A stretch of DNA of 64,000 bases, from contig JAODBC010000048.1 of the NCBI GenBank assembly GCA_025463765.1, positions 1 through 64,000 of the forward strand, read 5' to 3'. The notes beneath the pieces are model-generated. The model worked only from the letters and a program-made list of their open reading frames with translations, did no database searches and was not told the DNA's origin. This stretch comes from Subtercola sp. GTDB taxonomy: Bacteria > Actinomycetota > Actinomycetes > Actinomycetales > Microbacteriaceae. Each line of letters starts with the position of its first letter. Position 1 is the stretch's first letter. This document shows, piece by piece, positions 28,074 to 36,008 of the stretch. Position numbers and translations under genes: made by a program.

Positions 28074-28946
28074 TCAGAACTCGCCGCCCATTTTCTCGAG
28101 GCGGGCGATGCGGTCGGGGATGGGCGGGTGGGTCGCGAAGAGGCGGTTCATGAGGCCGGGGCGCAGGGGGTCGGCGATCCACATGTGGGCCATCGAGGTG
28201 GACTGTTTCTGCATGGGCTTGCCGTAGGCCTCGAGTTTGGCGAGGGCGGAGGCGAGGGCATCCGGATGCCGCGTGGTCATGGCGCTGGTGGCGTCGGCGA
28301 GGTACTCGCGCTGGCGTGAGACGGCGAGCTGAACGACGGTGGCGATGATGGGCGCGATGACCGCCGCCACGAGCCCGAGCACCAGAACGAGCGGATTGTT
28401 GTTGTTGCTGTTGCGGCCGAAGAACGCCATGCGAAAGAACATGTCGGCAATGAGACCGACCGCGACGACGAGGCCGTAGACGATGAGCGCGACACGGATG
28501 TCGTAGTTCTGCACGTGCCCCATCTCATGCGCCATGACGCCTTCGAGTTCGGAGTCGGTCATGATGTCGAGCAGACCCGTCGTCACCGCGACCACCGAGT
28601 GTTTCGGGTCGCGCCCCGTCGCGAAGGCGTTGGGCGCCGGGTCGTTGATGATGTAGACCTTGGGCATGGGCTGCCCGGTGGTGATGGCGAGGTTCTCGAC
28701 GACGCGCCAAAGCCTGGGGTTGTCGGACTTCTGAATCTCGACCGCACCGCTCTGCGCAATGGCCTGGCCGCCCGCGAAGAAGTACTGGAAGATGGCGAAC
28801 CCGATGGCGAACACCAGAATGACGATCGTCAGCCCGGTGCTGCGGTACAGGTACCCCGCGAGCCAGCCGAGCGCACCGATGATGATGACGAACAGCACCA
28901 GAATGATGACGGTGTTGCGCTTGTTCGCCGCTATTGCTTTGTACAT
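28074..28946 (-). CDS. htpX: Zinc metalloprotease HtpX homologue
   Basis: MAHEMGHVQNYDIR (HExxH), multi-TM N-terminus. Confidence 0.93.
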   Translation of the reverse strand: MYKAIAANKRNTVIILVLFVIIIGALGWLAGYLYRSTGLTIVILVFAIGFAIFQYFFAGGQAIAQSGAVEIQKSDNPRLWRVVENLAITTGQPMPKVYIINDPAPNAFATGRDPKHSVVAVTTGLLDIMTDSELEGVMAHEMGHVQNYDIRVALIVYGLVVAVGLIADMFFRMAFFGRNSNNNNPLVLVLGLVAAVIAPIIATVVQLAVSRQREYLADATSAMTTRHPDALASALAKLEAYGKPMQKQSTSMAHMWIADPLRPGLMNRLFATHPPIPDRIARLEKMGGEF

Positions 28947-29002
28947 GCCTGTTTCGGGTCAGCGAGAAAACGGTTAACGCGGGAGGGGGTGGAGGGCAGC
29001 GA

Positions 29003-29569
29003 CTAGAACTGCACGCGCGGCGGCTCGGCGATGGCGGCCAGGTCGGCCACCTCGAAGAAGTCGCGGGCGGTGAAGCCGAGGCGCTTGGCGAAGACGTTGT
29101 TCGGGAACACCTTGATCTTGGTGTTCAGCTCGCGCACGCCGCCGTTGTAGAACCGGCGCGAAGCCTGGATCTTGTCTTCGGTGTCGACCAGCTCGGCCTG
29201 CAGCTGCAAGAAGTTCTGCGACGCCTGCAACTGCGGGTAAGCCTCGGCCACGGCGAAGATGCTCTTCAAGGCGGTCTGCATGTGGTTCTCGGCTACAGAT
29301 GCTTCGGCGGGGTTCTGTGCGCTCAGCGTCTCTGCTCGGGCCTTGGTGACCGCCTCGAACACGCCCTTCTCGTGCGCCGCATAGCCCTTCACCGTCTCGA
29401 TGAGGTTGGGCAGCAGGTCGGCTCTTCGCTTCAGCTGAACGGTGATGTCGCTCCACGCTTCGTCGACACGAACGTTGAGAGTCACTAACGAGTTGTAGGT
29501 CGCCCACAGGTAGATACCGATGATGATGACGAGAAGAACAACGACGATCAGTGCGATTAGCCAGCCCAT
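29003..29569 (-). CDS. lemA: LemA family protein
   Basis: N-terminal TM, YNSLVTLNVRVDEAWSDITVQLKRRADLLPNLIETVKGYAAHE. Confidence 0.93.
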   Translation of the reverse strand: MGWLIALIVVVLLVIIIGIYLWATYNSLVTLNVRVDEAWSDITVQLKRRADLLPNLIETVKGYAAHEKGVFEAVTKARAETLSAQNPAEASVAENHMQTALKSIFAVAEAYPQLQASQNFLQLQAELVDTEDKIQASRRFYNGGVRELNTKIKVFPNNVFAKRLGFTARDFFEVADLAAIAEPPRVQF

Positions 29570-29708
29570 GCGATAACTATAACGAGTGAGCGACCCTCAC
29601 ACAGCGCTGTCGAGGCAAGCTCTCAGCCATCGGGCAGCATCAACGGCGAGTGGATGCCCGACCCGCGTATGACGTACATCGAGAGCCGGGCGGCGCGCCG
29701 AAAAAGCC

Positions 29709-31151
29709 TTACGAACGCGCCTCGAGCACCCGCCGCAACCACCCGAACGACTCTTTCGGCGTGCGATCGAGCGTCGTGAAGTTGACGTGTACGAGCCCGA
29801 AGCGCTGGCTGTAGCCCGCCGCCCACTCGAAGTTGTCGAGCAGCGACCACACGTAGTATCCACGCAGATCGACGGCCGAGGCCGGCCCGCCCGGCGCCGT
29901 CGCCGCGAGCGCAGACTGAAGGTGCGCCGACAGATAGTCGATACGTGCCGAGTCGGCGATGCGGGCGACGCCGGTCTCGGCATCCAGCAGCACCGTGTCG
30001 GGCAGGCTGACGCCGCCCTCGGTGATGTAGACAGGCGGCAGAGCGTCGCCGTAGCGCGCGGCGAGCTCCGTGAGCGCAACGCCCAGAAACTCGGGAGCGT
30101 TGGGCCAGCCGAATCCGGTGCGCGGAAACTCCGGCCACGGTTCGAGGTGAAAGGGCAGCGCGCTGAGCGCCGGCGCCTCGCCGTCGGGCGACGACGACGA
30201 ACCCGTTCCGGCCGCGATGCGGGTCGGAAAGTAATAGTTGAGCCCGTAGAAGTCGAGGGGCTGACGGATGATCGCCAGATCTTCCGGCGAAACCTCGACC
30301 AGCGGGCGCAGCGCCACCGCGAACTCCTCGGGAATCGTGGGGTACCGCCCCAGCAGCACCGCGTCGCCGAACATGCGGTTGTGCACGATGTCGAAGAGCG
30401 CGGCGAACCCCTCGTCTTCGTCGGTGCTCGTCGCAGCCGACACGGGCGAGTGCACGTTCGTCACGCCGATCTCGCCGCGAACGGATGCCGCGCGCAGCGC
30501 CTGCACGGCCAGCCCGTGCCCCAGCAACTGGTGGTGGCCCGCCGGCACGGCATCGAACAACAACGTCGTACCGGGGGCGTGGATGCCCAGGGCATACCCG
30601 TTCAGCATGACGGTCGCCGGCTCGTTGATGGTCACCCAGCGGTCGACCCGATCGCCGAACACCTCACCCACCTGGTAGGCGTAATCGCCGAATCGGCCTG
30701 CGGTGTCGCGGTTGAGCCAGCTGCCGCGCAGCTCGACGGGAGTATCCCAGTGGAACAGCGTCGCCATCGGGCTGATGCCCGCGGCGAGCAGCTCGTCGAG
30801 CAGCCGATCGTAGAACGCGATGCCCTCGCGGTTCGGGCCGCCGCTGCCGCCCGGTTGCAAGCGCGGCCAGCCGAACGAGAAGCGGTACGAGTCGATGCCG
30901 AGGTCGGCCATGAGCGCGACGTCTTCACTGACCCGGTGAAAGTGGTCGGCGGCGACATCGGCATTCGCGCCGCCCAGGATTCGGCCCGACTGGTGCGTGA
31001 ACTCGTCCCACACCGAGAGTTCGCGGCCGCCGTCGTGCACGCCGCCCTCGATCTGAAAGGCGGCCGTCGCAGCACCGATGACAAAACCGGGCGGGATGAT
31101 CGTGGCGAACGCCTCTGCCTCGGCCATCGCATTGTCTCGGGCGCTCATCGC
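29709..31151 (-). CDS. Glycoside hydrolase family 1 beta-glucosidase-like
   Basis: FVIGAATAAFQIEGG, WVTINEPATVM acid/base motif, YITEGG nucleophile region. Confidence 0.93.
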   Translation of the reverse strand, partial: AMSARDNAMAEAEAFATIIPPGFVIGAATAAFQIEGGVHDGGRELSVWDEFTHQSGRILGGANADVAADHFHRVSEDVALMADLGIDSYRFSFGWPRLQPGGSGGPNREGIAFYDRLLDELLAAGISPMATLFHWDTPVELRGSWLNRDTAGRFGDYAYQVGEVFGDRVDRWVTINEPATVMLNGYALGIHAPGTTLLFDAVPAGHHQLLGHGLAVQALRAASVRGEIGVTNVHSPVSAATSTDEDEGFAALFDIVHNRMFGDAVLLGRYPTIPEEFAVALRPLVEVSPEDLAIIRQPLDFYGLNYYFPTRIAAGTGSSSSPDGEAPALSALPFHLEPWPEFPRTGFGWPNAPEFLGVALTELAARYGDALPPVYITEGGVSLPDTVLLDAETGVARIADSARIDYLSAHLQSALAATAPGGPASAVDLRGYYVWSLLDNFEWAAGYSQRFGLVHVNFTTLDRTPKESFGWLRRVLEARS

Positions 31152-31165
31152 CCGCGACCAGAGTG

Positions 31166-31270
31166 CACAGTGCGGGCGTTCATCGTCCGCCACCAAACAG
31201 CACAGTGCGGGCGTTCATCGCCCGAGTCCAAACAGCACAGTGCACGCGTTCATCGCCCGAGCACCCGCTC
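31166..31270. repeat. 35-bp tandem repeat x3 at the lactone oxidase / GH1 gene junction
   Basis: cacagtgcgggcgttcatcgcccgagtccaaacag at 31166, 31201, 31236. Confidence 0.96.
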
Positions 31271-32572
31271 GAGGTACTGGTTGGCGAACCGCCGCTCGGG
31301 GTCGAGCCGGTCGCGCACCGTGAGAAACTCGTCGAAATGCGGATACACCTCGCGAAGCGACGAGGCATGCTGTGTGTTCATCTTGCCCCAGTGCGGTCTT
31401 CCGCCGTGCGCCATCATGATCTCCTCGACCGCCCGAAAGTATTCTGCCGGGTCGTCTCGGTAGTAACGGTGCACTGCAATGTACCCCGTTTCGCGCTCGG
31501 ATGCGGTCGACAGCCAGAGCGAGTCCGGCGCAGCGAAGCGCACCTCGATGGGGAACGAGATGCGCCAGCCGCGCCCCTCGATCAGCTCGTCGATCTCGCG
31601 CAGCACCCCCGGAATGTCAGCCGCTGGCACCGCGTACTCCATCTCGACGAACCGCACAGTGCGCTTGGTGGCGAACACGCGAGCGGAGAAGTCGCTGAAC
31701 TGCCGCGTTCCGGTGAGCTTCTCGGCCGCGCGGTTGACGCGCGGGATGAGCGCCGGCACGGCGCGTCCGGCCAGACAGGTCGCCCGGAACACCTGATTCG
31801 CAACCAGTTCGTCGTCGACGAACCGCCGCCAGGGCGTCAGTGGCTTGCGCGGGGTGTGCCCGGGCATCCGCTCGTTCGTTTTCGTCAACGCCGTCGTCGT
31901 GTGCGGAAACCAGTAGAACTCGAAGTGGTCGGCCCCGTCGACACGCGCGTCGAGGTTCGAAAGCACGTCAGCGAGCGGCTCGGCGGCCTCGGTCGCGTTC
32001 AACACGAACAAGGGAACACACTGCACGGTGACATCGACCAGGATGCCCAGCGAACCCAGCCCGAGCGCGACGGCCGGAAGCAGCTCGGTGTTCTGGGTCT
32101 CGCTCACCACCAGCAGCGATCCGTCGCCGATGACAAGTGTCGCCCCGACGACCTGCGTCGAGATGCCGCCGAACCTCGAGCCCGTGCCGTGCGTTCCTGT
32201 CGAGATGGCGCCGCTGATGGTCTGCCGGTCGATGTCGCCGAGGTTCTGCATGGCGAGCCCGAACGGCTCGAGCAGTCGCGGAATCTCATGCAGATACGTA
32301 CCGCCGCCGAGCGTCACCTGCAGCCGCGCCGTGTCGACCGCCCAGAGCCCGCGCAGGCCGTCGAGGTCGAGCTGCACTCCCCCGGCGACCGCGATGCCGC
32401 TGAAACTGTGGCCCGCGCCAACCGCCTTGATGCGCATTCCCGACTTGGCTGCCGCCACGACCGCGCGCTGCACCGCCGGGATGCTCGCCGGCCGCTCGAC
32501 GCGGGCAGGTTTCACGGCTTCGGTGCGCCCCCAGTTGCGCCAGACGGCTCCCGTCGCTGCGGCGCCGCTCAC
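31250..32572 (-). CDS. D-arabinono-1,4-lactone oxidase / FAD-linked sugar-lactone oxidase
   Basis: VWRNWGRTEAVKPARVERPAS, VGAGHSFSGIAVAGG FAD-binding; C-terminal HWGKMNTQ. Confidence 0.9.
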   Translation of the reverse strand: MSGAAATGAVWRNWGRTEAVKPARVERPASIPAVQRAVVAAAKSGMRIKAVGAGHSFSGIAVAGGVQLDLDGLRGLWAVDTARLQVTLGGGTYLHEIPRLLEPFGLAMQNLGDIDRQTISGAISTGTHGTGSRFGGISTQVVGATLVIGDGSLLVVSETQNTELLPAVALGLGSLGILVDVTVQCVPLFVLNATEAAEPLADVLSNLDARVDGADHFEFYWFPHTTTALTKTNERMPGHTPRKPLTPWRRFVDDELVANQVFRATCLAGRAVPALIPRVNRAAEKLTGTRQFSDFSARVFATKRTVRFVEMEYAVPAADIPGVLREIDELIEGRGWRISFPIEVRFAAPDSLWLSTASERETGYIAVHRYYRDDPAEYFRAVEEIMMAHGGRPHWGKMNTQHASSLREVYPHFDEFLTVRDRLDPERRFANQYLERVLGR

Positions 32573-32595
32573 TGCGCTGCCTCGCCGACCAGATC

Positions 32596-32643
32596 GCTGC
32601 CGACGGCGTAGGCGACGGAGCTGCCGACGGCGCGGGCGACCCG
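32596..32643. repeat. 24-bp tandem duplication in aldolase/oxidase intergenic gap
   Basis: gctgccgacggcgtaggcgacgga / gctgccgacggcgcgggcgaccc at 32596 and 32620. Confidence 0.85.
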
Positions 32644-32657
32644 GTGTGACACTCCGC

Positions 32658-33980
32658 TCACAGAAACGCCTTGCCTTCGCCCCGATACGTGGGCAACGCG
32701 GCCACCGCCGCAGGGCCGCCCGGCGCGGCGGCGTCGACGAGTTGCATCTCGTTCACGTGTTCTGCCAGCTCGCCCGACTTGGTGTGCCGCAGCCACACCC
32801 GGTCGCCGACCCGCAGTGTTTCGGCAGCAGCGCCCGAGAGCGGCGTCTGCACCTCGCCGGCCATCTCGCGAGCCTGCATCTTCAGGCCGAGCGGCCAGAC
32901 GATTTCGGGCAGCCGGTCGGGCTGAGCGGGCCCGGAGGCGATCCAGCCGCCGCCGAGCAACGTGGCCATCTTCGGGGTCGGCTTGCGTACCACCGAGAGT
33001 GCGAACGCGGCGGCCGGGGCCGGCTGAAAGCGCGAATAGGTGTCGAACAGGTGCCCGCCGAACAGCCCGCTGCCGGCGGCGATCTCGGTGACGGATGCAT
33101 CGGCAGAGGTGCTCTCGAGCGACCCCGTTCCGCCGCCGTTCACGAATTCGAGGTCGGCCACCTCGCGAACCGCCCGCACCACGGCGCCCCGTCTGTCGGC
33201 GAGTTCCGCAATGGATTGGTGCTGCATCCAGTCGAGCACCCGCGCCCGGGCCGGGTTTCCGCGCGGCCGATTGCCCACCCCGGCGATCTGCGCCTCGTAG
33301 CCCATCATGCCCACGAGCGTGAAGCCCGGCCGCGACGCGATGACCTGCGCCAGCACACGCGCCTCGTCGACCGTGAAGACCGGCGAGCGCCACACCCCGA
33401 TGTGCCCGAGCGCACGCGTCACATACGACGTATCGAGTTCGAGGCAGACACGGATGCTCGGCCGAGCCCTCGGCGCGACGACCGAGTCGATCAGGTCGAG
33501 CTGGGCCACGGAGTCGACCATCAGCGTGACGCGAGAGGCCAGCCGATCATCCGCTGCCAAGCGCGCGATGGCCGCTCGGTCGGCGGTGGGATACCCGACC
33601 ACGACGTCGTCGATGGTCTCGGCCAGCCACAGCGCCTCGGGCAGCGTGTAGCCGAGAACACCGTGATAGCCCGGCAGCGCGAGCACCGCGTCGAGCACAG
33701 AACGTACTCGTACCGACTTACTGGCCACGCGAATGGGTTTTCCGGCGGCGCGATCGAGCATCGAGAAGGCGTTGTGCGCGAGCGCCTGCAGGCTGATCGC
33801 AGCGAGCGGGGTGTCGACGTCGGCCGTGGCGCGGGTGAGGTCGCCCCAGAACTGCGCCGGATTCCGCCAGGGGGCGGCCGCTTCGCGAGTGAGTTCGAAC
33901 GGCGGTGTGGCATTCACTGCGGCGCGCCGGGTGGCCGGCACAGCGGCGGGTTCAGCGGAGGGCAGGGCGGCATTCATCAA
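32658..33980 (-). CDS. Amino acid deaminase/aldolase (alanine racemase N-terminal PLP fold, D-threonine aldolase-like)
   Basis: AKPIRVASKSVRVRSVL-type PLP Lys region (KPIRVASKSVR), GGTGSLEST, C-terminal VGDRVWLRHTKSGELAEHVNEMQLV. Confidence 0.88.
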   Translation of the reverse strand: MMNAALPSAEPAAVPATRRAAVNATPPFELTREAAAPWRNPAQFWGDLTRATADVDTPLAAISLQALAHNAFSMLDRAAGKPIRVASKSVRVRSVLDAVLALPGYHGVLGYTLPEALWLAETIDDVVVGYPTADRAAIARLAADDRLASRVTLMVDSVAQLDLIDSVVAPRARPSIRVCLELDTSYVTRALGHIGVWRSPVFTVDEARVLAQVIASRPGFTLVGMMGYEAQIAGVGNRPRGNPARARVLDWMQHQSIAELADRRGAVVRAVREVADLEFVNGGGTGSLESTSADASVTEIAAGSGLFGGHLFDTYSRFQPAPAAAFALSVVRKPTPKMATLLGGGWIASGPAQPDRLPEIVWPLGLKMQAREMAGEVQTPLSGAAAETLRVGDRVWLRHTKSGELAEHVNEMQLVDAAAPGGPAAVAALPTYRGEGKAFL

Positions 33981-35281
33981 CGCACCGATTTCACTCGGGC
34001 CACGGCGACAGCGCCGCCGATGGCGAAGAGACCAGACAGAACGAACAGGGCGGCGAAACCGCCGAACAGGGCAACGACACCGGCACCGAGCAGCGGCGCG
34101 ATGGCTTGCGGAACAGCGGTGGCGATGTTCATGATTCCGAGATCTTTACCCCGAGTGGCCGGGTCGGGCAGAACCTGCGTCGCCAGCGCCTGGTCGACCG
34201 ACAGAAAACAGCCGTACCCCAGGCCGAGCAGTGCGCCGCCCACCATCGCCACGGGCAGGGCCGGCACGAACGCCAGCAGCAGCGCGGCGATCGCCTGCAG
34301 CACCGCCGACACCAGCACGAACACCTTGCGCTGGCCGAGCCGGTCGGAGAGCAGGCCCGCCCCGAGCGAGGCGATGATTACGAACACCATGTAGATCAGC
34401 ACCAGCACGATGAGGTCGTTCTCGGCATCGGCGTCGTTCAGCCCGTAGAGCAAGAAGTACAGCAGCAGGGCCGTGCCGAGCGCGTTGCCGACGTTCACGA
34501 GAATGCGGCTGAGCAGCGTGTATCCGAAATCGGGGTACTGCCGCGGGCTGATCCAGAACCCGTCGACGAACGCGCGGGCCGTGACCCGAGCCCGTTCGGA
34601 TTTGGGCAACACCGCATCGGGCATCCAGATGCAGAAGGGGGCCACCAGGATGACCAGCGCGACCGCGACGAACAGATAGCCCGCGAGCTGGGTCGTGAAC
34701 AGCACGCTCACCAGCACGAGTCCGAGAATGATGCCGATGGACTGAGGTGCCGAGAGCCAGCCCGAGACGTATCCGCGCTGACCGACCGGCACCTGGTCGG
34801 AGATCGTGGCCGTCAGGGCCGCCGTGAGAACGCAGAAGCCGATGATGGCGAGGGTCCAGAACAGCCCGACGCCGATGAGAGACGTCTGCAGCCCGAGCAG
34901 GGCGAGCGACACGGCGAAGAGCAGCGTGCCGCCGGCGATCCACGGGCGGCGGCGGCCGAAACGCGAGGTCGTGCGGTCGCTCATGGCGCCGGTCAGCGGA
35001 AAGGTGAGCAGCGCGGCAACGCCCGAGATACCGGAGATCACACCGAACGCCACCACGGTATCGATCCAGTTGCCCGTGTCGACCCGGTTCGCGACCTGCA
35101 GCGGCAGCAAGAGCTGAATGGGGGTGAGCTGCGCCATCCAGATGCCGAGCCAGGCGATGGCGAAGAGGGCGACCCAGCCGCCCTTGAGGCGCTGGGTCGG
35201 TTCGCTGAAGACGCCCAGCACACCGACGCCGCCGAGGGCGCCCGAGCCGCTCATGCCGCCCGAGCCGCCCGTGCCGCTCAT
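33977..35281 (-). CDS. MFS transporter
   Basis: 12-TM profile; LTGAMSDRTTSRFGRRRPWIAGG and GAGLLSDRLGQRK motifs. Confidence 0.9.
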   Translation of the reverse strand: MSGTGGSGGMSGSGALGGVGVLGVFSEPTQRLKGGWVALFAIAWLGIWMAQLTPIQLLLPLQVANRVDTGNWIDTVVAFGVISGISGVAALLTFPLTGAMSDRTTSRFGRRRPWIAGGTLLFAVSLALLGLQTSLIGVGLFWTLAIIGFCVLTAALTATISDQVPVGQRGYVSGWLSAPQSIGIILGLVLVSVLFTTQLAGYLFVAVALVILVAPFCIWMPDAVLPKSERARVTARAFVDGFWISPRQYPDFGYTLLSRILVNVGNALGTALLLYFLLYGLNDADAENDLIVLVLIYMVFVIIASLGAGLLSDRLGQRKVFVLVSAVLQAIAALLLAFVPALPVAMVGGALLGLGYGCFLSVDQALATQVLPDPATRGKDLGIMNIATAVPQAIAPLLGAGVVALFGGFAALFVLSGLFAIGGAVAVARVKSVR

Positions 35282-35874
35282 GCCGCCACCGCCAGCGCGC
35301 CGAGCGAGTCTGCGGCGAAGTCGATGATGGCAAGCGCCGCCGCGTCGTCTCGATTGACGAGCCAGCCGATGGTGAGCCCGTCGGTCAGCACCACGAGAAA
35401 GGTCGCGATCTCGGCCGGCGGACGATTCCAGCGCAGGCCGGTCGAAGCCGCGGCCACATCGAGGGCCTGTTCGGCGAGCGCGTAATAGCGCTCGTACTGC
35501 ACCCGTGCGAGCGGCTGCAGCTCGGGGGAACGCATGGCGTATTGCGTGAGCTCGAACATGGCCTTCTCTCTCAGCGGATCACGGCGCAGAACATCGAAGT
35601 AGTGCAGCAGACCCTCTCGCAGGGTGTCGCGCATCGAGCCCCCGCGCAGCTCGAGGCGCGCAAAAACCGACTGCTCCCCTGCGATGACCGAGTTCACCAG
35701 TTCGGCGATCAGCTCGTCTCTGCTGGCGAAGGCGTAATGAAAACTCGCGAGCGACACACCGGCCTCGGCGACGATGGCGCGGGTCGTCGCTCCTTGGATG
35801 CCGTGCTCGGCCACGACGCGAAGAGCGGCGTCGAGCAGCAACTCGCGTCGTTCGGCGACGGGCAGCCTGGTCAT
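35278..35874 (-). CDS. TetR/AcrR family transcriptional regulator
   Basis: LLLDAALRVVAEHGIQGATTRAIVAEAGVSLASFHYAFASRDELI HTH. Confidence 0.92.
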   Translation of the reverse strand: MTRLPVAERRELLLDAALRVVAEHGIQGATTRAIVAEAGVSLASFHYAFASRDELIAELVNSVIAGEQSVFARLELRGGSMRDTLREGLLHYFDVLRRDPLREKAMFELTQYAMRSPELQPLARVQYERYYALAEQALDVAAASTGLRWNRPPAEIATFLVVLTDGLTIGWLVNRDDAAALAIIDFAADSLGALAVAA

Positions 35875-35886
35875 CGGTCCTCCATG

Positions 35887-35902
35887 TGGGTCATTTGACC
35901 CA
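35887..35902. promoter_or_regulatory. Putative TetR operator downstream of a minus-strand promoter
   Basis: Palindrome TGGGTCA-TT-TGACCCA just upstream of the TetR start; minus strand shows TAGACA-N18-CATAAT immediately upstream and an extra GGGTCA half-site. Confidence 0.65.
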
Positions 35903-36008
35903 GTTGAGAGATTATGACCCGCGAACGAGCGCTTTGTCTATCGTTTTGCGGGCTCGCGCATGACCAATCACTACATACAACCGCATGGGGCTTTGACATC
36001 GCCCGGTA

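Noticed and set aside
31166-31270. Possible CRISPR array (35-bp units)
   Set aside because: Contiguous tandem repeats with no unique spacers, and no cas genes.
32028-34394. 788-aa plus-strand ORF
   Set aside because: Antisense to the lactone oxidase, aldolase and MFS genes, all of which have clear family motifs.
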